DNA of 64,000 nt from contig OY969703.1 of the NCBI GenBank assembly GCA_963702075.1, forward strand, positions 930,001 through 994,000, written 5' to 3'. The stretch comes from VAYN01 sp963702075. Its GTDB lineage: Bacteria; Actinomycetota; Thermoleophilia; Solirubrobacterales; 70-9. The position numbers were made by a program, and so were the translations under genes. The notes under the pieces are model-generated. The model saw only the letters and a program-made list of their open reading frames with translations. It made no database searches and had not been told where the DNA came from. Positions 1 through 7,867 of the stretch are shown here, in pieces. Numbering within the stretch: the stretch's first letter is position 1; each line of letters starts with the position of its first letter.

Positions 1-348
1 CCAGTACATGTCCCAGAAGCGGGTGGTGCCGCTGCGGATCATCTCCGCGCAGGCGAGCCGGGCGCCCCGGTAGACGTCCTCCTCGTCGAGCTTCGCCTCG
101 ACCGGCCAGATCCGCTCTTCCAACCAGGGCATCAGCGGCAGGTCGCCGCCGCTGCCGCGGAAGAGCGTCATCGCCGCGTGGGTGTGGCCGTTGACGAGCG
201 GCGGCACCAGGTGGGCGCCGGCGGCGTCGATCGCCTCGTCGCCGGGCTCGGCGGCCACCTGCGGGCCTATCGCGGCGATCGTCTTGCCCTCGCAGCGCAG
301 TCCTGCCCGCTCGCCCTGGAGAAGTGCGTTCTCAATCGTCAGTGGCAT
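1..348 (-). CDS. mtaD: 5-methylthioadenosine/S-adenosylhomocysteine deaminase, N-terminal part
   Basis: The first 116 residues of an amidohydrolase-superfamily enzyme are present; the 3' part lies beyond the left edge. The NGHTHAAM motif (His55 and His57) is the first metal-binding pair of the MtaD/TrzA/ATZ branch and is followed by the family-typical FRG, MPWLE and IWPVE segments. Members deaminate 5'-methylthioadenosine or S-adenosylhomocysteine in the cytosol. The gene lies 37 bp downstream of an MTA/purine nucleoside phosphorylase on the same strand, which supports a methylthioadenosine salvage role. The ATG at 348 has only a weak AAAGGCGAC ribosome site. Another amidohydrolase of the same subfamily, such as a guanine or chlorohydrolase-type enzyme, cannot be excluded from the N-terminus alone. 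Confidence 0.82.
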   Translation of the reverse strand, partial: MPLTIENALLQGERAGLRCEGKTIAAIGPQVAAEPGDEAIDAAGAHLVPPLVNGHTHAAMTLFRGSGGDLPLMPWLEERIWPVEAKLDEEDVYRGARLACAEMIRSGTTRFWDMYW

Positions 349-385
349 GTCGCCTTTGCAAGGAATAGCCGTACAAAAGCGACAC

Positions 386-1066
386 TCATCGGCCCACCGC
401 CCCGAGTCGCGGCAGCACCGCCGCCAGGCCCTCGCGCAGGCGCTCGGCGTTGGCGCGGCGGTCGGCTTCCATCCCCGCCGTGCTGACCGGCTCGGCGGCG
501 AGGCCGTTGGCAAGGTTGTCGACGACGCAGAGGGCGGCGTAGTCGAGGCCGAGCTCGCCGGCGACCACGCACTCGGAGGCGATCGTCATCCCGACCACGT
601 CGGCGTGCGCGGCCATCAGCCGGATCTCGGCCGGCGTCTCGAAACGCGGCCCGCGCGCCTGCCAGTAGACGCCGCCGTCGCGCGGCTCCTGGCCGCCGTC
701 GCTCCAGGCCGCGATCACTTCCTCGCGCCAGCGCGGCGCGAAGCCGGGAGCGGAGTGGGCGCGCTCGTCGCCGAAGATCGATTCGCCGAGGTTGAGGGCG
801 ATGAAGTCGTCGGGGCAGACGAGGCTGCCGACCGGGAGGTCCGCGTTCAGCGAGCCGACCGAGCCGATCCCGAGCACCCGGTCGCATCCCTGCTCCAGCA
901 GCGGCCGCAGGCTCGCCTCGTGGTCGATCGCGTGGGGGAGGACAAAGGCGCCGTCGGCGACGTGACGCTGAACGATCGCCGCTCCCTGCTCAGCCGCCGC
1001 CGCCGCGATCTCCTCGCCGCCCGGCCCGAGCGCGTTGCTGCCGAGGATCACAGCGAGTCGTCCCAT
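386..1066 (-). CDS. mtnP: MTA/purine nucleoside phosphorylase
   Basis: This 226-aa protein belongs to the PNP/UDP phosphorylase family (PNP_UDP_1). The GPRFETPAEIR segment (residues 139-149) and GMTIASE (159-165) are the substrate-binding signatures of MTA phosphorylase and class II PNP. Phosphorolysis of methylthioadenosine gives adenine and methylthioribose-1-phosphate. It is slightly shorter than typical MtnP (about 260 aa), mostly at the N-terminus, where the usual GGSG segment is reduced to ILGSNAL. The downstream MTA/SAH deaminase suggests two alternative routes for the same substrate in one operon. The preference between MTA and guanosine/inosine cannot be settled by eye. Confidence 0.85.
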   Translation of the reverse strand: MGRLAVILGSNALGPGGEEIAAAAAEQGAAIVQRHVADGAFVLPHAIDHEASLRPLLEQGCDRVLGIGSVGSLNADLPVGSLVCPDDFIALNLGESIFGDERAHSAPGFAPRWREEVIAAWSDGGQEPRDGGVYWQARGPRFETPAEIRLMAAHADVVGMTIASECVVAGELGLDYAALCVVDNLANGLAAEPVSTAGMEADRRANAERLREGLAAVLPRLGAVGR

Positions 1067-1094
1067 CGGCCGATCCTATGCGCCCCCTGGATCC

Positions 1095-1143
1095 GAACTG
1101 CATCAACTTTTCTATCCAGCAGGTGGAAAAGTTGATGCAGTTC
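1095..1143. terminator. Perfect 18-bp inverted repeat after phr
   Basis: Arms at 1095-1112 and 1126-1143 are exact reverse complements with a 13-nt loop. The element lies between the stop of the photolyase gene (1156) and the start of the phosphorylase gene (1066), both on the minus strand. It has no U-tract, so it would be a U-less actinobacterial-type terminator or an mRNA-stabilising hairpin. Confidence 0.6.
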
Positions 1144-1155
1144 GCTTGGCGCGCC

Positions 1156-2511
1156 TCAGGCTTCGCGCTGGGCTTTGAACGCCGTCGCGGCCTCGTCGTG
1201 GTCGACCAGCGGCTCGGGGTAGTCGAGGCGCCCGAAGCCGTCCATCTCCCAGGGGCGGAAGATCGCTTTGCCACGAACGGGCTCCAGCTCGGGCAGGTAG
1301 CGGCGCACGTAGTGGCCTTCGGGGTCGAAGCGTTCGGCTTGCCGCACGGGGTTGAGGACGCGGTTCGGCCGGGTGTCGTTGCCGGTGCCGGCGACCCACT
1401 GCCAGTTGCCGGCGTTGTTGGCGATCTCGCCGTCGGTGAGCAGGTCCCAGAAGTGCCAGGCGCCCGGCCGCCAGTCGATGTAGAGGTCCTTGCAGAGGAA
1501 GGAGGCGACGGTCATCCGCGCCCGGTTGTGCATGAAGCCCTCCTCGGCCAGCTGCCGCATCGCCGCATCGACCAGGGGATAGCCGGTGCGACCCTCCTGC
1601 CAGGCCTCGAAGCCGCGCTTCGACTTCGACCAGCGATCGCGCCGCGGCCGGTAGTCGCGGCTGGGGAGGGAGGGGGTAGCCGCCAGCACCTGATGGTGGA
1701 AGTCGCGCCAGCAGAGCTGCCGCACGAAAGCCGCGCCGCCGCGCCGCTCGCCCGCTTCCCGCGCCAGCTCCAGCGGCGAGACGCAGCCCCAGCGGACATA
1801 GGCGCTGAGGCGCGAGGTGTCGTCGCCAGGCAGGTCGTCGTGCTGTTCCTCGTAACGGCCAAGACCGTCGCGGAGGAAGGTGCGCATCCGCTTCCGACCC
1901 TCCTGCTCGCCGCCGGGAAGGCGGTTCGGCGAAGGGCTGACGCTGAGGAGGGACTCGAGCTTCGGCAGCCGTCCCGCCGTCAGCTTCGCCGGCACGGAGA
2001 GCTTGCGGGGCGTCGTCGCCAGCTCCCGCTGTGGCATCTGGCTCCAGGCGCGGTGATAGGGCGAGAAGACCTTGAAGTGATCGCCGCCGGTGGGGGTCAC
2101 CGCTCCCGGCGGGACCACCGTCACCCCGGGGTGGGCGCAGAACTCGATCCGCTCCTCCTCGCAGGCCCGTGCCAGCCGCTCCTCCCGCCTCCGCGCGTAG
2201 GCGCTCCAGTCGGCGCTGACGTGGAGCTGGGTGGCGCCGCACTCCCGCGCGACCGCGATCGCCTCCCGCACCGGATCGCCCTGGCGCACGAACAGCCGCG
2301 CACCCGCTTTCCGCAGCGCCTCGTCGAGATCGTGCAGCGCCTCGAGCATGAAGGCGACCCGGTTCGGCGCCGCGAAACGCGACCCCAGCAGACGCTCGTC
2401 GAAGACGAAAAGCGGCACCGTTCGCTGCGCCTTCGCAGCGGCGGCGAGGGCCGGATTGTCGTGGACCCGGAGGTCGCGGTTGAAGAGGACGAGGGCCGTC
2501 TCGATTGCCAT
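1156..2511 (-). CDS. phrB: Deoxyribodipyrimidine photolyase (CPD class I)
   Basis: This 451-aa cryptochrome/photolyase-family protein has an N-terminal Rossmann-like antenna domain (LVLFNRDLRVHDNPAL, about residues 5-20) and a C-terminal FAD-binding helical domain. Recognisable FAD/DNA motifs are RTGYPLVDAAMRQL, FMHNRARM, WHFWDLLTDGE and NNAGNWQWVAGTGND. It repairs cyclobutane pyrimidine dimers using light. The TGND form rather than a cryptochrome pattern favours a true photolyase. The ATG at 2511 is preferred over an upstream TTG because an AGGA lies just before it and the protein then starts like its relatives. It is divergent from the DUF6328 gene with only 11 bp between start codons. Confidence 0.93.
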   Translation of the reverse strand: MAIETALVLFNRDLRVHDNPALAAAAKAQRTVPLFVFDERLLGSRFAAPNRVAFMLEALHDLDEALRKAGARLFVRQGDPVREAIAVARECGATQLHVSADWSAYARRREERLARACEEERIEFCAHPGVTVVPPGAVTPTGGDHFKVFSPYHRAWSQMPQRELATTPRKLSVPAKLTAGRLPKLESLLSVSPSPNRLPGGEQEGRKRMRTFLRDGLGRYEEQHDDLPGDDTSRLSAYVRWGCVSPLELAREAGERRGGAAFVRQLCWRDFHHQVLAATPSLPSRDYRPRRDRWSKSKRGFEAWQEGRTGYPLVDAAMRQLAEEGFMHNRARMTVASFLCKDLYIDWRPGAWHFWDLLTDGEIANNAGNWQWVAGTGNDTRPNRVLNPVRQAERFDPEGHYVRRYLPELEPVRGKAIFRPWEMDGFGRLDYPEPLVDHDEAATAFKAQREA

Positions 2512-2522
2512 ATGGTCCTGCA

Positions 2523-3056
2523 ATGGAGAACGGGGAGAGTCGCAGGCCGGATCAGCGCGATTCCGGCCGCGACGAGACCGAGGAGGAACGCCTCGACCGC
2601 AACCTCGGCGAGCTGCTGCAGGAGCTCCGCGTCGCCCTGCCCGGCGTCCAGGTGCTCTTCGCCTTCCTGCTCGCGGTCCCGTTCCAAAAAGGCTTCGAAG
2701 AAGTCACCAGCTTTCAGAAGGACGTCTACTTCGCGACCCTGATCCTCACCGCGATCTCGGCGACGATGTTGATCTCGCCCTCGGCCTACCACCGGATCAC
2801 CTTCCGCTACCAGCAGAAGCGCCGCCTCGTCTACTACGCCAACCGCTTCGCGATCGTCGGCCTGGCCTTCCTGGCGCTGGCGATGACCGGGGCGATCCTG
2901 CTGATCACCGACGTCCTCTTCTCCACTGCCGCCGCGGTCGTCACCGCGGGCCTGGCACTCAGCTTCTTCAGCTTCTTCTGGTTCGCGATCCCGCTGGAGC
3001 GGCGACTCAAGCTCAGTGCGGGGCAGGAGCCTCTAGGCAAGCCCGAAGGCGACTGA
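2523..3056 (+). CDS. DUF6328 family membrane protein
   Basis: This 177-aa protein opens with an acidic segment followed by NLGELLQELRVALPGVQVLF, then FAFLLAVPF and the SPSAYHRITFRYQQK loop, the hallmark of DUF6328 (often annotated, without good evidence, as sodium:proton antiporters). Four hydrophobic segments are visible at about residues 42-60, 76-92, 111-131 and 138-160. The function is unknown. The ATG at 2523 fits family starts; no clear ribosome site precedes it, so translation may be leaderless. Its 3' end overlaps the convergent HD-domain gene by 44 bp. Confidence 0.75.
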   Translation: MENGESRRPDQRDSGRDETEEERLDRNLGELLQELRVALPGVQVLFAFLLAVPFQKGFEEVTSFQKDVYFATLILTAISATMLISPSAYHRITFRYQQKRRLVYYANRFAIVGLAFLALAMTGAILLITDVLFSTAAAVVTAGLALSFFSFFWFAIPLERRLKLSAGQEPLGKPEGD

Positions 3057-3618
3057 GCTCCTCTTCGAGCTCGTCGAGGAACGGCAGCTCCGGCGCCTTC
3101 TCGCGCAGCAGCGCCAGGTCCGCCTCCCAGATCTCCAGCTTCAGCTCCAGCGGCACCTTGAACTCATCGCGGACGGCGTCGCCTTCCTCGGCGTAGGCGT
3201 CGCGGAGCGTTCGCGAGTTGGTCAGCTTGTCGGCGCCGTAGATCGCCATCGCCTCGACCGGCGCGGCAGCGAGCCGTTCGCGGTGCTCGGCCTTGCGCTC
3301 ACGGTAGTCGTCGAGCAATTCGTCGTCGGTCATCGCCCCGACCAGGCCGACCACCTCGCCGCCGAACTTCTCGCGCAGCTCGTCGAGCGTCGTCTCGGAG
3401 TCCTCGACCACGTCGTGCAGGAGCGCCGCCGCGAGAACCTCCTCGCCGTAGCCGTACTCGTCCAGCAGCGCTGCCACCCGCATCGGATGTTCGATGTAGG
3501 GCATGCCGCCACTGCCGTTGCGGACCTGGCCCGCATGGTCGGAGCGGGCCTGCTCGAGCGCGCTGTGTACCAGCGGCGAGCGCTCGGCGGCTGCCTCGAT
3601 CCGGTCGGCGCAGGACAC
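3013..3618 (-). CDS. HD-domain phosphohydrolase (RelA/SpoT-MESH1 type)
   Basis: This 201-aa protein has the HD fold of the SpoT/MESH1 hydrolase group: a first His in the PYIEHPMRVA segment, the metal-binding ALLHDVVEDSETTLDEL motif, and the downstream KLTNSRTL Asp/Asn-like region (here GADKLTNS). These enzymes remove pyrophosphate from (p)ppGpp or related nucleotides. There is no synthetase, TGS or ACT domain, so it would be a small stand-alone hydrolase. The GTG at 3618 is chosen because the longer upstream reading runs through the MBL-fold gene in another frame. The substrate is inferred from the family only. Confidence 0.75.
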   Translation of the reverse strand: MSCADRIEAAAERSPLVHSALEQARSDHAGQVRNGSGGMPYIEHPMRVAALLDEYGYGEEVLAAALLHDVVEDSETTLDELREKFGGEVVGLVGAMTDDELLDDYRERKAEHRERLAAAPVEAMAIYGADKLTNSRTLRDAYAEEGDAVRDEFKVPLELKLEIWEADLALLREKAPELPFLDELEEELSRLRACLEAPAPH

Positions 3619-3634
3619 GCCCGCAGGGTAGCGG

Positions 3635-4516
3635 TCAGGCGGTGGCGGCCGGGGTTGCCGTCCGCACCGGCAGCTCGTACTCGCTGCGCTCCTTGGCCAG
3701 CTCGATTGCCGCCGGGTCCCCTCCCAGCTCCACCCACCCCTGCCGTGCTTCGGCGCCGAGGCCGTCGAGGAACTCGTCGGAGTGCAGCGGGTCGTGGTGG
3801 AAGAGCACGGTCCGCTCGGCGCCGGTGCGGCGGGCGAAGCTGAGCGCGTGGGAGGTCGCCGAGTGGCCCCAGCCGACGTGGCATGGGTACTCGGCGTCGC
3901 TGTACTGGCCGTCGTGAAGCAGGAGCGAGGCGTCCTTGGCGAGGGCGAAGCCGGAGATCCAGTCCTCCTCGAGCTGATCGAGGTCGGCGCCGAGAGCCGG
4001 CTCGTGGTCCGGGATGTAGGCGAACGAGGAGTCGCCGTCGTCGATCCGGTAGCCGAGGGTCGGGCCGCGGTGGGAGACCGAGGCGGAGCGGATGCGGGCG
4101 GAGCCGATCTCCCACTCGCTCTCCGGGCAGTGGCGGAAGGAGACGTCGCACGGGAGCTCGCGGACCTCAACGGGGGAGAGCGGGGCGGAGATGTAGCGGG
4201 CGATGCGGTCGCGCAGCGAGGCCTCGGGCGAGGCCGGTCCCCAGATCACGATCTCGGTCTGCGGGCGGAAGGCGGGGGCGAAGAAGACGAGGCCCTGGAT
4301 GTGGTCGAGGTGGAGGTGGGTGAGGAGGATGTGGAGGCGGGCCGGCTCGTCGGGCTGCGCCAGGCCGAGGCAGCGGATGCCGGTGCCGGCGTCGAGGGCG
4401 AGCAGCGAGCCGTCGGAGAGGGTGACGCCGACGCAGGAGGTGTTGCCGCCGTAGCGGATCGTTTCCGGCCCGGGGGCTGGGATCGAACCGCGCGTCCCCC
4501 AGAGCTTGACCTTCAC
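3635..4516 (-). CDS. MBL-fold metallo-hydrolase
   Basis: This 293-aa metallo-beta-lactamase-fold protein starts with KLWGTRGSIPAPGPET and YGGNTSC, typical of the subgroup related to PhnP, RNase Z and GAF/PAS-linked MBL proteins. The metal motif THLHLDHIQG (HxHxDH) is intact, as are later His/Asp ligands (IPDHEPAL, LLHDGQYSDAE, GWGHS, LFHHDP). The ATG overlaps the stop of the PAS gene by 4 bp, so the two are translationally coupled. The PAS protein may sense a ligand or redox state for this enzyme. The substrate is unknown; phosphodiester hydrolysis is the family guess. Confidence 0.8.
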   Translation of the reverse strand: MKVKLWGTRGSIPAPGPETIRYGGNTSCVGVTLSDGSLLALDAGTGIRCLGLAQPDEPARLHILLTHLHLDHIQGLVFFAPAFRPQTEIVIWGPASPEASLRDRIARYISAPLSPVEVRELPCDVSFRHCPESEWEIGSARIRSASVSHRGPTLGYRIDDGDSSFAYIPDHEPALGADLDQLEEDWISGFALAKDASLLLHDGQYSDAEYPCHVGWGHSATSHALSFARRTGAERTVLFHHDPLHSDEFLDGLGAEARQGWVELGGDPAAIELAKERSEYELPVRTATPAATA

Positions 4517-4935
4517 GCCGGCCCCGCTCCGTTGCCGCCTGCCAGCGAGGGCCAGAAGACGGCGATCGCTCCCTGCGAGCCGTGGGCGGTGAGGATCGGG
4601 AAGGCGGAGACCTCGACTTCGTGATCGCTGCCGTCGGTCGAGCGCACTGTCATCTCAGCGTGCGCGGGGCGGCCCGCGCGGATCGCCTCGACGATCGGCA
4701 GGTCGTCGTAGGGGATCGGCTCGCCGCTCTCGTCGAAGGGTCCGAAGAGCGCGCCCCACTCCTGCGCCCCCACCGTTCCCAGCTCCTCGAAGCGTTTCCC
4801 GAGCAGCAGCCCGGCGGCCTCGTTGTAGAAGACCAAGAGGCCGCCCTCGTCGACGAGGAAGGCAGGGGTCGAGAGCGCTGACATCAAGTTGCGAGCAAGG
4901 ATCAGCTCTAGCGGCCGCTGCGTCACAAAAGACAC
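4513..4935 (-). CDS. Stand-alone PAS domain protein
   Basis: This 140-aa protein is essentially a single PAS domain: LSTPAFLVDEGGLLVFYNEAAGLLLGKRF (about residues 20-48) is the PAS core, followed by an AHAEMTV/VSAFPI beta-sheet. It has no kinase, GGDEF or HTH output domain, so it probably works in trans. The 4-bp overlap with the MBL-fold gene points to that enzyme as partner. The start is GTG at 4935, preceded by a GGGG run 7 nt upstream. Confidence 0.75.
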   Translation of the reverse strand: MSFVTQRPLELILARNLMSALSTPAFLVDEGGLLVFYNEAAGLLLGKRFEELGTVGAQEWGALFGPFDESGEPIPYDDLPIVEAIRAGRPAHAEMTVRSTDGSDHEVEVSAFPILTAHGSQGAIAVFWPSLAGGNGAGPA

Positions 4936-5069
4936 TTTAATTCCCCGTCCTAATCGATCAGGGAATTGCCGGGATTTGCGCTGCAGAGGCCAAGGTTCCT
5001 CACCTTCCCGTGATGATCGGAACTAAGACGTGATTTTGGTCACTTAGGGGTCTTGATGTGGTCTGTTTG

Positions 5070-5150
5070 AGGCGGGATGGGTGGGGTCCCCCAGACACCA
5101 CTCGCTTTGGCTCGTGGTTGAGTGTCTGGGGGACCCCACCCATCCCGCCT
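5070..5150. terminator. Perfect 29-bp inverted repeat after the ABC-exporter operon
   Basis: Arms at 5070-5098 and 5122-5150 are exact reverse complements separated by 23 nt. It lies 17 bp past the stop of the last exporter gene on the minus strand and upstream of the PAS gene. It is GC-rich with no U-tract. It can be read as a very strong U-less terminator or as a non-autonomous repeat (REP/MITE-like); CAGAGGCC occurs on both sides (about 4984 and 5153). Confidence 0.6.
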
Positions 5151-5166
5151 GGCAGAGGCCCAGTGG

Positions 5167-5973
5167 TTATCCAGCTGCTTCGGCGCGGCGAAGGCCGGAT
5201 TTGGCCCAGAGGGCGAAGAGGAGGGGGAGGGCGAAGGCGACGGCGAAGGCTAGGCCGACTACGGCCGGGTCGCCGGAGATGAAGCCTCGGCCTGCCTCGA
5301 GCAATGCGGTGATCGGGTTGATCGAGGCTACGGCGTGGATCCAGCCGGTTAGGAGGCTCAAAGGGACGTAGACGGGGGCTAGGAAGAGGATCAGGAAGGT
5401 TGGGAACTGCATCAGGGGGCCGCCCTGGATCGAGCGGACTCGCATCGCCACTCCTGCCGACCACATCGTGGCGGCGACGTTGACGAGGATGGCCAGGGCG
5501 TAGAGGGCGATGATTTCGCCGGCGCTGCCGCCGATGTTCATCCCGGCGACCAGGGCCACCGTGGTCAGCACGGTCCAGGTGACGAAGGCGCGGATCAGGG
5601 CGGCGACCGCGTAGCCGGCGACGATGCCGCTGCGGTTGGAGGCGGCGAGCAGGTAGCGGCGGGCGAAGCCGGTCTCGAAGTCGCGGGCGATCCCGAAGCC
5701 GGTGAAGACGCCGCCGAAGGCCGCCGACTGCAGCAGCACGAAGACGAACTGGAAGGCGGTGTAGCCGGTCGGGAAGTCGAAGCCGGGGACGTTGGCGATC
5801 GCCGAGAGGCCGCCGGCGAAGGAGACGAAGAAGAAGAGCGGAAAGACCAGCGCCGGCACGAGGAAGGCCGGGTTGGTGAGGAAGTTGTGGATGCTGCGCC
5901 AGGCCACCGCGAGGGTGATGTTGATGATGTTGGTGGTCTGGGCCTCGGCGGGGCGGACCTCGGGAGCGCTCAC
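5167..5973 (-). CDS. ABC-2 type transporter permease (second subunit)
   Basis: This 268-aa integral membrane protein has about six hydrophobic segments. The region ARDFETGFARRYLLA and the final INPITALLEAGRGF are the hallmarks of DrrB-like ABC-2 permeases. The GTG at 5973 overlaps the stop of the preceding permease by 4 bp. The open frame continues upstream through that permease, but this is only absence of stops in GC-rich DNA. With the two upstream genes it forms a heterodimeric exporter; the substrate is unknown (lipid, antibiotic or polymer are typical). Confidence 0.87.
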   Translation of the reverse strand: MSAPEVRPAEAQTTNIINITLAVAWRSIHNFLTNPAFLVPALVFPLFFFVSFAGGLSAIANVPGFDFPTGYTAFQFVFVLLQSAAFGGVFTGFGIARDFETGFARRYLLAASNRSGIVAGYAVAALIRAFVTWTVLTTVALVAGMNIGGSAGEIIALYALAILVNVAATMWSAGVAMRVRSIQGGPLMQFPTFLILFLAPVYVPLSLLTGWIHAVASINPITALLEAGRGFISGDPAVVGLAFAVAFALPLLFALWAKSGLRRAEAAG

Positions 5974-6764
5974 GTCCTCACCAGCCTCGTCTTCAGCGCC
6001 GCGCTCGCCGCGTACATGCCGATCGCCAGGACCGCCGCCGCGATCCCGAAGCCAAGCGCCAGCTTGTCGAGCTCCCAGCCTTCGATCAGCAGCGAGCGGA
6101 AGGCGCCGAGCAGATAGGAGACCGGGTTGGCGGTGGCGATGGCCCGGTACCAGTCGGTCTGGATCAGTTCCAGCGGCAGCGCCATCGAGGAGAGGAAGAG
6201 GAAGACGAAGAAGACCGGGAAGAGGCTCTGGATCGCCTCGCCGGTGCCGGTCCGCAGCGCCGCGAAGAGCCCGATCGTGCCGAAGGCGACCGTGATCGAG
6301 ACCGAGAGAGCGATGATCACCAATGCCCCGCCCGGGCCGGCGGCGAGTTCGGCGCCGGCGATCAGGCCGACGGTGAGGTAGGTCACCCCCTGCAGCAGGC
6401 CGAGGACGATCGTCCCGGCGAGGAGGCCGCTGAGCAGGGCGGCGCCGCGCAGCGGGGTCAGCGCCAGCCGGTTGAGGAAGCCGGTTTCGATGTCGCGGGC
6501 GAGGTCGGTGCCCGAGTTCATCACCGAGAACAGCGCCCCCTGCATGAAGGGCACCGCGAGGGCGAAGGTGAGGTAGGAGTCGGTCGGGAAGCCGGGGAGG
6601 TTGGTCGCGTCTTTGAGCCCACCCGAGTTCACCGCGAGGAGGAAGAGCGGGAAGATCAGCGCCGGGACGATCTGGGCCGGCTGGCGCAGGGTGCGCAGGA
6701 CCGAACGGTGGGCGAGCTGCCCGACCTGGGTGGCGAGGGAGCGGTTGGCTGCGGAGGCGCTCAC
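5970..6764 (-). CDS. ABC-2 type transporter permease (first subunit)
   Basis: This 264-aa membrane protein of the DrrB/ABC-2 family has an N-terminal LRQPAQIVPALIFPLFLLAV segment, the coupling-helix region ARDIETGFLNRLALTPLRG and the C-terminal TANPVSYLLGAFRSLL motif, with six predicted membrane spans. It starts with GTG at 6764, overlapping the ATPase stop by 4 bp. It is clearly paralogous to the next permease, sharing the RDxETGF signature, so the complex is probably a heterodimer. Confidence 0.88.
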   Translation of the reverse strand: MSASAANRSLATQVGQLAHRSVLRTLRQPAQIVPALIFPLFLLAVNSGGLKDATNLPGFPTDSYLTFALAVPFMQGALFSVMNSGTDLARDIETGFLNRLALTPLRGAALLSGLLAGTIVLGLLQGVTYLTVGLIAGAELAAGPGGALVIIALSVSITVAFGTIGLFAALRTGTGEAIQSLFPVFFVFLFLSSMALPLELIQTDWYRAIATANPVSYLLGAFRSLLIEGWELDKLALGFGIAAAVLAIGMYAASAALKTRLVRT

Positions 6765-7771
6765 GCCGCGGCGGCAGCCTCGGGCTCGGCGCTCTCCGTC
6801 TCCTCCTTGTCGCCGGCACCCTCCAGCGAGCGGCCGGTCTTGGCCAGAAAGACGTCGTCGAGCGAGGGGGCGTGCAGCTGCAAATGCTCGATCGCGATGT
6901 TCTCGGCATCAAGCGCACGCACAACCTCGGCCAGCTCCGACTCGCCGCCCTGCAGGAGGACGGCGACGGCGCGCGGGGAGCAGTTGGCCCGCTCGCCGAA
7001 GCGGTCGAGGACGAGAGCGGTGCGCTCGCGCTCGCCCTCCTCGCGCGGGATCACCTCGACCGTGGGGCGGCCGATTTCGGCCTTCAGCTCTCCCGGCGTG
7101 CCCTCGGCGACGATGTGGCCGTGGTCGATGATCCCGACCCGGTTGGCGAGCGCGTCGGCCTCCTCCAAATACTGGGTGGTGAGGAAGACGGTGACGCCGT
7201 CGTCGGCGGCGAGCCGGGCGACCTCGTCCCAGAGAGCGGTGCGGCTCTGGATGTCCAGCCCGGTCGTCGGCTCGTCGAGGAAGAGGATGCGGGGCCGGTG
7301 GGCGAGCGCCAGCGCAAGGTCGAGCCGGCGCTTCATCCCGCCCGAGTAGCCGCCGACCTTGCGCTCCGCGGCGTGGGCGAGGCCGACCCGCTCGAGCAGT
7401 TCGCTGCCGCGCTCGTCGCGCTCGGCCTTGCCGAGGCCGTGGAGGGCGGTCTGCAGGCGCATGTGCTCGCGCCCGGTCAGCAGCGGATCGAGCGCGGCCT
7501 CCTGCAGGGCGGCGCCGATCGAGGCGCGTACCTGCGGCCCCTCCTTGACGACGTCGAAACCGGCGACGCGGGCGGTGCCGGCGGTGGGAGGGAGGAGGGT
7601 GGTCAGCATCAGCACCGTCGTCGACTTGCCGGCGCCGTTGGGGCCGAGGAAGCCGTAGATCTCCCCCTGGGCGACCTGCAGGTCGATCCCGTCGACCGCC
7701 CGCGGCCCGTTCTTGAACTCGCGGACAAGGGCTTCGACCTCGATCCCGCCGCTGCGTGCACTGCTCTCCAT
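6761..7771 (-). CDS. ABC transporter ATP-binding protein (DrrA-like)
   Basis: This 336-aa ATPase has Walker A GPNGAGKSTT (about residues 43-52), the signature YSGGMKRRLDLALAL, Walker B RILFLDEPTTGLD and an H-loop LTTQYLEEAD. The 100-residue C-terminal extension with a DUF4162-type region (EVIPREEGERE, HAPSLDDVFL) is typical of DrrA-class exporters. It is the first gene of a tightly coupled three-gene operon with two ABC-2 permeases. The SD is not conspicuous. Confidence 0.93.
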   Translation of the reverse strand: MESSARSGGIEVEALVREFKNGPRAVDGIDLQVAQGEIYGFLGPNGAGKSTTVLMLTTLLPPTAGTARVAGFDVVKEGPQVRASIGAALQEAALDPLLTGREHMRLQTALHGLGKAERDERGSELLERVGLAHAAERKVGGYSGGMKRRLDLALALAHRPRILFLDEPTTGLDIQSRTALWDEVARLAADDGVTVFLTTQYLEEADALANRVGIIDHGHIVAEGTPGELKAEIGRPTVEVIPREEGERERTALVLDRFGERANCSPRAVAVLLQGGESELAEVVRALDAENIAIEHLQLHAPSLDDVFLAKTGRSLEGAGDKEETESAEPEAAAAA

Positions 7772-7867
7772 GACCGGTTCTCCAAGCTCGTCGATGGCGC
7801 TGAGGATCGGAGACTACGGAGGCCGGCCGACCGTCGAAGTGACCGAACGCATAGAACTCCGGTCCCG

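Noticed and set aside
1078..2742. Long plus-strand open frame of 554 codons opposite the photolyase gene
   Set aside because: It is an antisense shadow in very GC-rich DNA: it reads through the phr coding region, has low-complexity Arg/Ala/Gly composition and resembles no protein, while the minus strand encodes a clear photolyase.
4470..4500. tRNA T-arm-like GGATCGAACC string
   Set aside because: It lies within the coding sequence for the GSIPAPGP segment of the MBL-fold protein and no tRNA arms surround it.
5000..5464. Minus-strand ORF covering the 29-bp inverted repeat
   Set aside because: Pro/Arg-rich, spans the perfect hairpin and overlaps the ABC permease in another frame.
5974..6924. 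N-terminal extension of the second ABC permease
   Set aside because: The frame is open upstream but runs through the other permease; the GTG at 5973 with 4-bp overlap matches family starts.
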